Positions 46,070 to 53,845 of a DNA stretch of 64,000 nucleotides are shown piece after piece. Position numbers and translations under genes: made by a program. How positions within the stretch are numbered: the stretch's first letter is position 1; each line of letters opens with the position of its first letter. This stretch comes from DATKZH01 sp964475955 (GTDB lineage: Bacteria; Planctomycetota; Planctomycetia; Pirellulales; Thermoguttaceae). The notes beneath the pieces are model-generated. The model did not search any database. It worked only from the letters and a program-made list of their open reading frames with translations, and was not told the DNA's origin. The stretch lies in the NCBI GenBank assembly GCA_964475955.1, contig CAYYZY010000002.1, positions 36,640 to 100,639 of the forward strand, in the 5' to 3' direction.

Positions 46070-47002
46070 ATGCCCAAAGTACTCGTCGTGGACGATTCGA
46101 AGGTCGATCGCCGACTGGTGTGCGAATTCCTGCGCAAAGAGTCCCAGTGGACGGTGGAGGACGCCGCCAACGGACACGAAGCCCTGGCGCGGATGAAGGA
46201 CTCCGTGCCGGACCTGATTCTGACCGACTTGAACATGCCGGTCATGGACGGGCTGGAGTTGGTCACGGCCATGCGCGAGCACCATCCGGGGGTGCCGGTG
46301 ATCCTGATCACCGCGTACGGGAGCGAGACGCTGGCGACCGAAGCGCTGCGCCGCGGCGCCTCGAGCTACGTGCCCAAGTCGCAGTTGGCCGACCGGTTGC
46401 TGGAGACGATGGACGAGGTGCTGTCGCTGGCCCGGGCCGATCGAACGTATGAGAAGCTGATCAGTTGCCTGGCGCGGACCGAGTTCACCTTCCTGCTGGA
46501 ACCCGACCCGGCGTTGATCGATCCGTTGGTCGATCTGGTCCAGCAGGTGGTTGCGGGGATGAACTTCGCCGACTTTTCCGGACGGCTGCGCATCGGAATC
46601 GCGCTGAAGGAAGTTCTGCTCAACGCGCTCTTTCACGGCAGCCTGGAGATCACGCCCGAGCAGATGGAGCAGGTGGAGCACAAGCTGCTCAGCGACAAGG
46701 AGCCGAGCCTGGTGGACCAGCGTCGCAGCCAGCCTCCGTACCGGGATCGCCGCGTGTTCGTCGACGTGCGGATCTCGCAGGAGGAGGCCCGTTTCGTGAT
46801 CCGCGACGACGGGAAGGGGTTCGACGTGTCGGCGGTGCCCGATCCCGAGGCGCCCGGCGCGTTGGAGGGCGAAAAGGGGCGGGGCCTCTCCTTGATGCGG
46901 ACGTTCATGGACGAAGTGACGTTCAACGCCTCCGGAAACGAAGTGACGATGGTCAGGCGGCGCGAGCAGGAAGCGGAGGCCCCGGCCGCCTCCGACTCCT
47001 GA
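46070..47002 (+). CDS. Receiver plus anti-sigma-type GHKL kinase fusion (copy 1)
   Basis: A 310-residue cytoplasmic protein. Residues 1-120 are a response-regulator receiver with phospho-Asp53 in LTDLNMP. Residues 140-300 are an RsbW/SpoIIAB-like GHKL ATPase with the N box EVLLNALFHG (181-190), the G1 box RDDGKGFD (245-252) and GRGLSLMRTFMDEV near 270-283. Proteins of this make-up can couple phosphorylation of the receiver to protein-kinase or anti-sigma activity. A GGGGGAG site precedes the ATG. It starts 56 bp after the hybrid kinase and 24 bp before its paralogue, in one operon with a STAS protein. Confidence 0.87.
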   Translation: MPKVLVVDDSKVDRRLVCEFLRKESQWTVEDAANGHEALARMKDSVPDLILTDLNMPVMDGLELVTAMREHHPGVPVILITAYGSETLATEALRRGASSYVPKSQLADRLLETMDEVLSLARADRTYEKLISCLARTEFTFLLEPDPALIDPLVDLVQQVVAGMNFADFSGRLRIGIALKEVLLNALFHGSLEITPEQMEQVEHKLLSDKEPSLVDQRRSQPPYRDRRVFVDVRISQEEARFVIRDDGKGFDVSAVPDPEAPGALEGEKGRGLSLMRTFMDEVTFNASGNEVTMVRRREQEAEAPAASDS

Positions 47003-47026
47003 GGTCCCGAGCGAGGAGGTCTCGCG

Positions 47027-47929
47027 ATGCCCCACGTTCTGGTCGTCGACGACTTGCCGGCCGATCGGCATTTGGTGGCGGAGTACCTCAAGGACGACGA
47101 TTTCCGGCTCTCGTTTGCGGAGAACGGCGCGGTCGCGCTGGAGAAGTTCGAGCAGGCGCCGGCCGACGTCGTCGTGACCGACCTGATGATGCCCGAGGTC
47201 GACGGCCTGGAGTTGGTCCGCCGGGTGCGCGCCCGGTACCCGTTGGTGCCGGTGATTCTGATGACGTCGCAGGGAACGGAGGAGACGGTCGTTCAGGCCC
47301 TCCAGGAGGGCGCGGCCAGCTACGTGCCGAAGCACGCGTTCCCGCGGCGGCTGTTGAGCACGGTGCGCAACGTGCTTGCCGTTTCCGGGCGTCTGCGGAG
47401 CCGCTCGCGGTTGATGGGATGCATGACCTCGAACCAGTGCGCGTTCTGCCTGAAGAACAACTCCGCGTTGATCCATCCGCTGATCACGTACTTGCAGGAG
47501 CGGACCAGCGATCTGGACGTGTGCGACGAGTCGGATCGCACGCGCATCGGCGTCGCGTTGGAGGAGGCGTTGGCCAACGCGCTATATCATGGGAACCTGG
47601 AGGTCGGCTCCGAGCTGCGCGGGGAGGACGATCGGCAGTATCACACGTTGATCGTCGAACGGCTCCACAGCCCACCCTACCGCGACCGCCGGATCCTCGT
47701 CGAGGCGGCGATGTCGCGCGAGCGCGCCACCTTCGTGGTGCGCGACCAGGGAACGGGGTTCGACCCCGCGAAGCTGCCCGATCCGACCGACCCGGCCAAT
47801 CTGGAAAAGGCCAGCGGGCGGGGCCTTCTCTTGATGCGAACCTTCATGGATGAGGTCGCGTACAACGAGGAAGGCAACGCCGTCACACTGACGAAACACC
47901 GCCGTTCCGACGGCGCGTCGGAAACATAA
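47027..47929 (+). CDS. Receiver plus anti-sigma-type GHKL kinase fusion (copy 2)
   Basis: A 300-residue paralogue of the preceding gene. The receiver has phospho-Asp52 in VTDLMMP, and the GHKL part has EEALANALYHG as N box, RDQGTGFD and GRGLLLMRTFMDEV. In the linker it has CMTSNQCAFCLKNN, where copy 1 has ISCLARTEFTFLLEP; three cysteines in seven residues' reach might bind metal or sense redox state. GCGAGGAGG lies upstream of its ATG. The next gene, a STAS protein, starts 10 bp after its stop, so the three proteins are probably made together and act in one partner-switching circuit. Confidence 0.87.
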   Translation: MPHVLVVDDLPADRHLVAEYLKDDDFRLSFAENGAVALEKFEQAPADVVVTDLMMPEVDGLELVRRVRARYPLVPVILMTSQGTEETVVQALQEGAASYVPKHAFPRRLLSTVRNVLAVSGRLRSRSRLMGCMTSNQCAFCLKNNSALIHPLITYLQERTSDLDVCDESDRTRIGVALEEALANALYHGNLEVGSELRGEDDRQYHTLIVERLHSPPYRDRRILVEAAMSRERATFVVRDQGTGFDPAKLPDPTDPANLEKASGRGLLLMRTFMDEVAYNEEGNAVTLTKHRRSDGASET

Positions 47930-47938
47930 GGAGCACGC

Positions 47939-48301
47939 ATGTCCGAGTCGAGCATCTTCGAAACCGAGATCCAAGACGCGACGCTGATCGTCGCGCCGCG
48001 CGGCGACGTGAGCACGCTCGCCGGGGAAGACGTGCACGCCGAGTTGCCCGGCCTGCTGGACCAACTCCAGGGAAGCGAAATCAAGCACATCATCTTCGAT
48101 CTCCAGAAGGCCTCGTACTTCGGATCGATCCTGCTCGGGGCGATGAGCGCCATGTGGGGGCGCATCCGCGCCCGCGGCGGTAAGATGGCCGTCTGCAACG
48201 TGTCGGAGACCGGCCAGGAGATCCTGCGCGTCTCGAAGTTCGACACGCTCTGGCCGATCTGTGACTCGCGCGAAGAGGCCCTCAAGACGGTCCTCGACTG
48301 A
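47939..48301 (+). CDS. STAS-domain anti-sigma-factor antagonist
   Basis: A 120-residue single-domain protein of the SpoIIAA/RsbV type. The core IIFDLQKASYFGSILLGAM follows the family pattern, Ser63 corresponding to the serine phosphorylated by an RsbW-like kinase. Such proteins in the unphosphorylated state bind the kinase/anti-sigma protein. Here the two GHKL fusions directly upstream are the natural partners. AAGGAG precedes the start. It ends the signalling operon. A 22-bp palindrome at 48587-48608 lies 286 bp further on. No sigma-factor gene or PP2C phosphatase gene is adjacent, so the output is unknown. Confidence 0.88.
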   Translation: MSESSIFETEIQDATLIVAPRGDVSTLAGEDVHAELPGLLDQLQGSEIKHIIFDLQKASYFGSILLGAMSAMWGRIRARGGKMAVCNVSETGQEILRVSKFDTLWPICDSREEALKTVLD

Positions 48302-48358
48302 GAAGGCCCGGCAGGATCGGCCCGCTCATTGACCGCGCGCGGTTCGATGATACCCACT

Positions 48359-48428
48359 GTTGGGGAACGCCCTCCGCGGCGTTCCGCTTCGGCGGCCATT
48401 CCCCAACGGCACAGAGGCCGTTCCCTAC
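48359..48428. repeat. Inverted REP pair (GTTG/CTAC feet)
   Basis: The left unit is GTTG, G, then GGAACGCC-CTCCGC-GGCGTTCC. The right unit in inverse orientation has stem AACGGC-ACAGAG-GCCGTT and ends TCCCTAC. A degenerate copy is at 12150-12215. The left foot is a GTTG variant. Confidence 0.8.
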
Positions 48429-48586
48429 AGGGCCAGCCGTTCGCCCGTGGCCTCGTGCAGCCGGGATACCAGGCCGGGCAGGCGGCGCGAGCAAGCTTTC
48501 TCCAAGCCGCCCCTCGCAACGACCGCTGCGCCCGAGCGCCGCCGATCAGCCCGAAGGCGGCCCTCGCACCGCACTTGCCCGCCGAC

Positions 48587-48608
48587 GGCGACGGCCGCGG
48601 CCGTCGCC
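48587..48608. terminator. Perfect 22-bp palindrome, possible terminator
   Basis: GGCGACGGCCG followed directly by its exact complement, then CTTTC. The loopless stem would fold with a few bases opened. The run of T is too short for a typical intrinsic terminator, so the role is uncertain. Confidence 0.4.
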
Positions 48609-48756
48609 TTTCAGTCGGGGTCGGAAAATCCGGTCTTGCGGCCCGGCGGAGGCCAAGATTCTATTGGGGCGTGCGAATACCGTTCCGGCATCGCGTTTCC
48701 TTACCCGCGGCGAAGCGGCCGGCTTCGGCGAACCCCTATTTTGGGTGGGGCTATCT

Positions 48757-49833
48757 ATGACACCAGACGACGAAGTCCCGTCCCCTGTCTCCTCCGCGCG
48801 GAAGCCCCCCGACTCGGACGTGGCGGTACGGCTTGAGCACCTGACGAAGATCTACGGCAACCGCCTGATCGCCGTCAACGACATGAACCTGGTGGTCCCC
48901 CGCGGCTCGATCTTCGGCCTGCTGGGGCCGAACGGGGCCGGCAAGACGACCACGCTCAAGCTGATCCTGGGCCTGCAACGTCCCACGGCGGGCCGGGCCG
49001 AAATCTTCGGCCGGCCGTGCGGCCCCAACGCGGTCGGGGTCCGCAGCCTGATCGGCTACCTGCCCACCAACCCGAACCTGCCCGAAAACCTGCGGCCCAC
49101 GGAGTATCTCGACCTGCTCGGCCAGTTCTGCCGGCTGCCGCGCGAGGTGCGCAAGCCGCGGTTCGCCTCGCTGCTTCGGGCCGTGGGGCTGCTGGGAGCC
49201 ACCAACCAGCGGATCGGGACGTTCTCCACCGGCATGTGCACGCGCCTGGGAATTGCCGCCTCGCTGGTCGGCGACCCGCCGCTCTTGCTCTGGGACGAGC
49301 CCACCGCCGGGCTGGACCCCTCGGCGCGCCGGTTCACGCTCGACCTGATCCGGCAGTTGGGCAAGTCGCGCACCGTCGTCATCGCCACCCACATTCTCAG
49401 CGACATCGACCAGATTTGCGATCACGTCGGCGTGATGCACGAAGGCCGAATGATCTTCAGCGGGGCGATGTACGACATGAAGCAGCGCCTCCACCGCGAC
49501 GAGTTCAACCTGGAACTGGAGGGCGCGCGGGATGACGTCCTGCGGCTCGCCCAGCAGGCCGACGGCCTGGAAGGCATCGCCGCCCGGGCGCACGCCGACC
49601 ACACCCTGATCGTGCGTCTGGACGACTCCCGGAACCGGGCCGACGCCCTGGCCGAAGTGCTCAAGCTGGTCGGTGCCTGCGACCTGACGCTGTTGGCCGT
49701 CCATTCCGGCTACAACGAGACCGAGAACGCCTACCTGCAACTGCTCCAAGAGGACGAGGCCCATGGCTTCCAACGGTTCGACCTCGACGCCCGGCAACCG
49801 CTTGATGCCCTTCCTGGCGATCCTCCGGCATGA
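48757..49833 (+). CDS. ABC-2 type transporter ATP-binding protein
   Basis: A 358-residue ATPase that would drive the permease encoded next. It has Walker A GPNGAGKTTT, a Q-loop region in LPTNPNLPENL, Walker B LLLWDEPTAGLD and the H-loop in ATHILSD. The signature is FSTGMCTRLG, where Gly is replaced by Thr compared with LSGGM; variants like this occur in ABC-2 exporters. About 100 C-terminal residues form an accessory domain. The ATG at 48757 fits the start of the conserved region, since longer frames run through intergenic sequence. It overlaps the permease gene by about 70 bp. Confidence 0.87.
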   Translation: MTPDDEVPSPVSSARKPPDSDVAVRLEHLTKIYGNRLIAVNDMNLVVPRGSIFGLLGPNGAGKTTTLKLILGLQRPTAGRAEIFGRPCGPNAVGVRSLIGYLPTNPNLPENLRPTEYLDLLGQFCRLPREVRKPRFASLLRAVGLLGATNQRIGTFSTGMCTRLGIAASLVGDPPLLLWDEPTAGLDPSARRFTLDLIRQLGKSRTVVIATHILSDIDQICDHVGVMHEGRMIFSGAMYDMKQRLHRDEFNLELEGARDDVLRLAQQADGLEGIAARAHADHTLIVRLDDSRNRADALAEVLKLVGACDLTLLAVHSGYNETENAYLQLLQEDEAHGFQRFDLDARQPLDALPGDPPA

Positions 49834-50683
49834 CCTCCGCACGCTGACCGGCACGTGGCTGGTGCGGCTCTGGTTGGCGGGCACGCTCGTGCTCACCATG
49901 GTCCTCATGATGGGCAACTGGCAGCAGTTCCAGACCGCGCCGCTGATCGCCTCGCTGCTGTTTCCCTACCTCGTGTTTCCGTGGTTCCTGGTGGTGATGG
50001 TGCTGGGGATCAGCCCCGTTTCGGGCGCCCGGGTCGACGCCCTGGCCGACGGCCTCCTCAGCCGCCCGGTGACCCGGTACGAGTATTTGCTGGCGACGTG
50101 GTTGGCCCGGGTGGTGATGGTGCTGGGCGTGTACCTGGTCGTCGTGGTTCCGTCGATCTGGATGCTCAGCCGGTGGGAGCGGCCCGTGGCGGACGATACG
50201 GTGACCCTCTACGGCCTGTGCGGGGCCTTGGGCGTCGTGGGGTTGGTGTTGACCTTCCAGGTATCGCTGGCGTTCCTGGTGGGCACCGTGCTGCGCAAGC
50301 CGGTGGTGACGATGGTGGTCCTCCTGTTCCTCTGGGGCCCGGTCAACGGCATCCTCAACGGTTTCCAGTTGGAGGAGTTCTCGCCGATCTCGCTGAGCCA
50401 GGCGATCCCGACGCTCCTGCGCCAGCCGTGGAGCGAGTCGGAAGAGGAGGACCTGCCCGACTCCCTTTCCGAGGAGGACATGGAGGCGCTCGACCGGCAG
50501 ACCCAGCAATTCCTGGGCATCCTTTCGGGAACCAAGCCTCCGCCGCCTCCGAAAGAGACCCCCTTCGCCGAGCGCGAGGAATACAAGGACTTCTCGCTGA
50601 GACGGGTCGCCCTCGCCTACGGTGGACTGACCGTCTTGGCCGTGGGTCTGGCCACGGCGCTATTCTGCCGGCGGGACCTGTGA
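49763..50683 (+). CDS. ABC-2 type transporter permease
   Basis: A 306-residue membrane protein with six likely helices: about 32-50, 65-85, 110-135, 150-172, 180-200 and 285-302. A large loop between helices 5 and 6 (about 200-280) is acidic and Pro-rich. The layout is that of ABC-2 subfamily permeases, for which the preceding gene encodes the ATPase. The ATG at 49763 overlaps the ATPase by 71 bp and has GAGGACGAGG upstream. An internal ATG at 49805 would leave a 29-bp overlap and is an alternative. The substrate is unknown. Confidence 0.8.
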   Translation: MASNGSTSTPGNRLMPFLAILRHDLRTLTGTWLVRLWLAGTLVLTMVLMMGNWQQFQTAPLIASLLFPYLVFPWFLVVMVLGISPVSGARVDALADGLLSRPVTRYEYLLATWLARVVMVLGVYLVVVVPSIWMLSRWERPVADDTVTLYGLCGALGVVGLVLTFQVSLAFLVGTVLRKPVVTMVVLLFLWGPVNGILNGFQLEEFSPISLSQAIPTLLRQPWSESEEEDLPDSLSEEDMEALDRQTQQFLGILSGTKPPPPPKETPFAEREEYKDFSLRRVALAYGGLTVLAVGLATALFCRRDL

Positions 50684-50752
50684 TACTCGGCGACTGCCGC
50701 CCGAGAAGCCGCGCCGACGGGATTCGTGGGCACGTGGCGGTCGAGCTGCCGA

Positions 50753-51445
50753 CTATGCGCGCGTCCGCTTCAGCCGCTCGACGAACTCCCCGTGCCCTGC
50801 GCTGGCCAGGCCCGTGTTGAGCGCGCCGAGCACTTCGGCCTGGTCGCCGCGCACCAGGGCGGGCGCGTGGAGCCAAAGCCCGGGGAACGCCCGGCTCTTG
50901 AACACACCCCCTTCGGCCGGCTCCAGCGGATCGAACCGGCCCTCGCGCAGGATGAACCAGTCGACCTGCTGCTCGAGCACGCGCCAGACCACGTACTCGC
51001 GAACGCCGTGGCGGCGGTAGACGTTCAGCTTCTGGTGCAGATCGTAGGCGGCGCTGGAGGCGACGATCTCGGCCACCAGCTCGGGAGCCCCCTCGAGGTA
51101 GCCGTCGGCGTCGACGCGCGACTGGCCGCCCATCGATTCCGGCAGGCGGAGAAGCAGATCGGGCTGGGGGGCGTTGTCCAGGTCCAACCGTATGGTAGTG
51201 TTGTCGCCGAATCCCAACCCGCGAGTGCCGGCCACGTAAGTGCCCAGCCACCAAGCCAAGAGACCGTGCTGGTGACCATGCCCCTCGTATCGAATGGCGG
51301 CCTGCATGTATACTACCCCCTCGATGAGTTCCGCCTTCTTCACTTCTGGCGTCGCCTCGTAGCGGCGCTCGAATTCTGCCCGGGTAAGACGGTCGCCGCT
51401 CTCCAAGGGCGGAATCACGGGCGCTGTGGACTTCGGCGGAGTCAT
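50753..51445 (-). CDS. Uma2-family (DUF820) nuclease-like protein
   Basis: A 230-residue cytoplasmic protein with a PD-(D/E)xK-type fold. It contains QPDLLLRL (the Asp), ELVAEIVASS (the Glu region) and a Lys in DLHQKLNVYRRHGVREYVVW, which is the Uma2 signature. This family is multiplied in planctomycetes and cyanobacteria. Nuclease activity is predicted from the fold, but the biological role is unknown. The ATG at 51445 is preceded by GAGGCGACC. The gene is convergent with the ABC permease gene (69 bp apart) and follows the amidase gene on the same strand after 83 bp. Confidence 0.85.
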   Translation of the reverse strand: MTPPKSTAPVIPPLESGDRLTRAEFERRYEATPEVKKAELIEGVVYMQAAIRYEGHGHQHGLLAWWLGTYVAGTRGLGFGDNTTIRLDLDNAPQPDLLLRLPESMGGQSRVDADGYLEGAPELVAEIVASSAAYDLHQKLNVYRRHGVREYVVWRVLEQQVDWFILREGRFDPLEPAEGGVFKSRAFPGLWLHAPALVRGDQAEVLGALNTGLASAGHGEFVERLKRTRA

Positions 51446-51528
51446 GGTCGCCTCGAAGGTCCTTTTGGAACGATGAGATGCCTCTGCGCGATCTTCTCTT
51501 CCCAACGTACACCTCCACGCCGCCCGGT

Positions 51529-52854
51529 TCAACCCGGCGGCTCCGGCACCTCCATGACGCCGAGCTGCTGTTCGCACCATCGGGCCACGCCGAGCAGTGC
51601 CGTGTCGTGGCCGGCGGGTCCGACGAGCTGGATGCCCGCCGGCATGCCGTCGGAAGCCACGCCGCAGGGGATCGAGACCACCGGCACGCCCGCGTGGCTC
51701 CACGGGGCCTGGAACTTCGAGTCGCCCGTGGTCGAAAGGCTCCGCGGCGCGGTCGTGTCGGTGGCCGGCATGACGAGGGCGTCGACCGGCGCCGCGGCCT
51801 CGAACACGGCAGCGATGCGGCGGCGGAAGTCGCGCTGATGGGCCAGCGCCTCGGCGTAATCGACGGCCGGGGTGGCCAGCCCTTCGTCCAGGAGCCCGGC
51901 GATGACCGGGCCGTAGGCGTCGCGATGCTCGGCGAAGCGGCGGCGATGAACGGCCGCGCCCTCGACGGCCATGATCGTCCGGTGCATCCGGTGCACGTCG
52001 GCGAAGCCCCGGGGCAGCTCGGCCCGCTCGATCCGTGCCCCCGCCGCGGCCAGCGTATCGAGGACTGAGCCGGTCGCGCGGCGAATCGTTGCGTCGGCCT
52101 CGTCGAGGAAGAAATCGGACACCAGGCCGAGCCGCGGCGCGTCGGGCCGGCTTCGGGCTTCCGGCGCTTCCACGCCCGGCAGGCACCGCATCAGGCAGTC
52201 GAGGTCGGCGGCGGTGCGGGCGATCACCCCTGGCTGATCGAGGTGGTGGCTGACCGGCGCCACGCCCTTGCGGCGGACGCGGTCGAACGTCGGCTTGCAC
52301 GCGGCCACGCCGCAGTAGGTGGCCGGCCGGACGAGCGACCCGCCGGTCTGCGTGCCGACCGCGCCCAGGCAGGCCGCCACGGCCACCGCCGCGGCCGAGC
52401 CGCTGCTGGAGCCGCCCGGCGTGTGGTCGAGCTGCGGGCTCCACGGATTGCGCGTGGGCGAGGGATCGAAGCAGGCGAACTCGCAGGTGACGGTCTTTCC
52501 CAGCACGATCGCCCCGGCCCGGCGCAGGGCGGCCACCAGCGGCGCGTCGGCCCGTTTGGGCTCGCTCTCGGTCACGGCCGAACCGGCCCGGGTGGGAAAG
52601 CCCTCGACGTCGACGATGTCCTTGATCCCCAGCGGGATCCCGTGCAGCGGGCCGCGGTAGTCGCCCGCCGCGATCTGCTCGCCCGCACGGCGCGCGGCCC
52701 GGCGTGCCCCGGCTTCGTCGACGATCACCCAGGCGTGGAGCCGATCTTCCCACCGGTGCAGCCGCTCGAGGCACGCTTCAAGCAAGTCCAGCGGGCGCAG
52801 TTCGCCGCCGCGGATCCGCCGGGCCGCTTCGCAAAGGGTGATCGGGGCGGACAT
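51529..52854 (-). CDS. Amidase-signature enzyme (GatA-like)
   Basis: A 441-residue hydrolase of the amidase-signature family. The Ser-cisSer-Lys triad is visible as Lys78 (GIKDIVD), Ser149 (PGGSSSGSAA) and Ser173 (TQTGGSLVRP), at the usual spacings. The substrate could be a free amide. The protein is unlikely to be the GatA subunit of the tRNA amidotransferase, because it is shorter at the C-terminus and gatB/gatC are absent. AAGGAG lies before the ATG at 52854. A repeat-containing gap separates it from the divergent 5-FCL gene. Confidence 0.88.
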   Translation of the reverse strand: MSAPITLCEAARRIRGGELRPLDLLEACLERLHRWEDRLHAWVIVDEAGARRAARRAGEQIAAGDYRGPLHGIPLGIKDIVDVEGFPTRAGSAVTESEPKRADAPLVAALRRAGAIVLGKTVTCEFACFDPSPTRNPWSPQLDHTPGGSSSGSAAAVAVAACLGAVGTQTGGSLVRPATYCGVAACKPTFDRVRRKGVAPVSHHLDQPGVIARTAADLDCLMRCLPGVEAPEARSRPDAPRLGLVSDFFLDEADATIRRATGSVLDTLAAAGARIERAELPRGFADVHRMHRTIMAVEGAAVHRRRFAEHRDAYGPVIAGLLDEGLATPAVDYAEALAHQRDFRRRIAAVFEAAAPVDALVMPATDTTAPRSLSTTGDSKFQAPWSHAGVPVVSIPCGVASDGMPAGIQLVGPAGHDTALLGVARWCEQQLGVMEVPEPPG

Positions 52855-52924
52855 GGCACGGCTCCTTCAATCAACCGATACGCTCAAGTTGAGGATCGCG
52901 TAAGCAACCACGGGCAAGATCTCC

Positions 52925-52970
52925 CGTGGGGCACGTTTCCCACGTGCCCGGCACGATGCAGTCGTGCCGC
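52925..52970. repeat. Double hairpin element (copy 2, eroded)
   Basis: It begins CGTGGGGCACGTTTCCCACG and continues with GGCACGATGCAGTCGTGCC, as in 18818-18866. The right outer arm has decayed (GCAGCTC instead of CCACG). Confidence 0.65.
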
Positions 52971-53108
52971 AGCTCACGACTGATCGATCCTACGTGGTGC
53001 CCGGCGAAACGGCAACCGGCCTCGTGGAGTGTGGCGCGCGGCGCACTGCGGCTTGTGGCGCTCGGGTCGGTGGGCTAGAGTCTTGCTTCGTCGGATGCGC
53101 GCATGGCT

Positions 53109-53135
53109 GTAGGACGGAATGCCATTCCGTCTTAC
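53109..53135. repeat. REP-like hairpin with GTAG foot (copy 2 of the 6205 family)
   Basis: GTAG then GACGGAATG-CC-CATTCCGTC, ending TTAC. The downstream flank TTGGTTGCGGCCGCG resembles that of the copy at 6205-6231 read on the other strand. It ends 66 bp before the 5-FCL start. Confidence 0.75.
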
Positions 53136-53201
53136 TTGGTTGCGGCCGCGCCACGATCGCGACGACGCCGTCAGACGATTCCACCCTTCCAAGGGGCGGC
53201 C

Positions 53202-53825
53202 ATGACCGAAGACCCCCTCGAAATCGAGCGACGGAAGCGCGCGATGCGCAGGCAGGCCGAGGCGAATCGGCGCGCGCAGGCGGGCAAGGACGAGGCGAGC
53301 CGCGCGATCTGCCGGCGGCTGGCCGACCTGCCCGAGTACGCGGCGGCCGGAACGCTGTCGTGCTACGTCGCTTTTCGCAACGAGGTCCGCACGCGGGCGT
53401 TTCTCGAGGCGGCGATGGCGTCGGGCAAGCGGGTCGTCGTGCCCTACTGCCACACGGATCGGCTCGCGTTGTTCCGGCTGGAGAGCATGGACGAGCTCGC
53501 GCCCGGCACGTTAGGTATCCTGGAACCGCGGGCTGAACTGCGCTCGCTCTCCGCGAGGCGGATCGAAGCCCACGACCTCGACCTGATGGTCGTGCCGGGC
53601 GTGGCCTTCGATCGCCGGGCCGCGCGCCTGGGCCACGGCAAGGGCTACTACGACAGGCTGCTGGTCGACGTCCGGCCCGACGCGCCGATCGTCGGCCTCG
53701 CCTTCGAGTGCCAGCTCTTTCCCGAGGTCCCCACGCGCCCGCACGACGTGGCGCTCGACCTCGTCATCACCGAACGGGCCGTCTATCGGGGCCGGGGACG
53801 CCGCCGGCCCTCGCCGGGAGCGTGA
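53202..53825 (+). CDS. 5-formyltetrahydrofolate cyclo-ligase
   Basis: A 207-residue cytosolic enzyme that converts 5-formyl-THF to 5,10-methenyl-THF with ATP. The family motif is seen at residues 145-158 as RLGHGKGYYDRLL, which binds phosphate and folate. The N-terminal basic helix (EIERRKRAMRRQ) and SCYVAFRNEV also fit. The ATG at 53202 was chosen because the earlier in-frame ATG would read through the REP hairpin. The ribosome site is poor. The isomerase-like gene is convergent, only 20 bp away. Confidence 0.88.
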   Translation: MTEDPLEIERRKRAMRRQAEANRRAQAGKDEASRAICRRLADLPEYAAAGTLSCYVAFRNEVRTRAFLEAAMASGKRVVVPYCHTDRLALFRLESMDELAPGTLGILEPRAELRSLSARRIEAHDLDLMVVPGVAFDRRAARLGHGKGYYDRLLVDVRPDAPIVGLAFECQLFPEVPTRPHDVALDLVITERAVYRGRGRRRPSPGA

Positions 53826-53845
53826 ATCGCCCGGCGACGGCGCCC

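Larger units (their letters stand above)
48302..48756. other. 455-bp gap with REP pair and long palindrome
   Basis: No gene seen. It contains the inverted REP pair at 48359-48428 and a perfect 22-bp GC palindrome at 48587-48608. The promoter of the following ABC pair should lie at its right-hand end. Confidence 0.5.
52855..53201. other. 347-bp divergent gap with two repeat elements
   Basis: No gene seen. It holds the degenerate double hairpin at 52925-52970 and the REP-like hairpin at 53109-53135. Promoters of the amidase and 5-FCL genes should be in it. Confidence 0.5.

Noticed and set aside
48664..48757. Longer N-terminus of the ABC ATPase
   Set aside because: The extension reads intergenic sequence without conservation features. 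ATG 48757 fits the usual domain start.
51529..52854. GatA subunit of the tRNA amidotransferase
   Set aside because: Stand-alone gene without gatB/gatC; it is shorter and fits the general amidase group.
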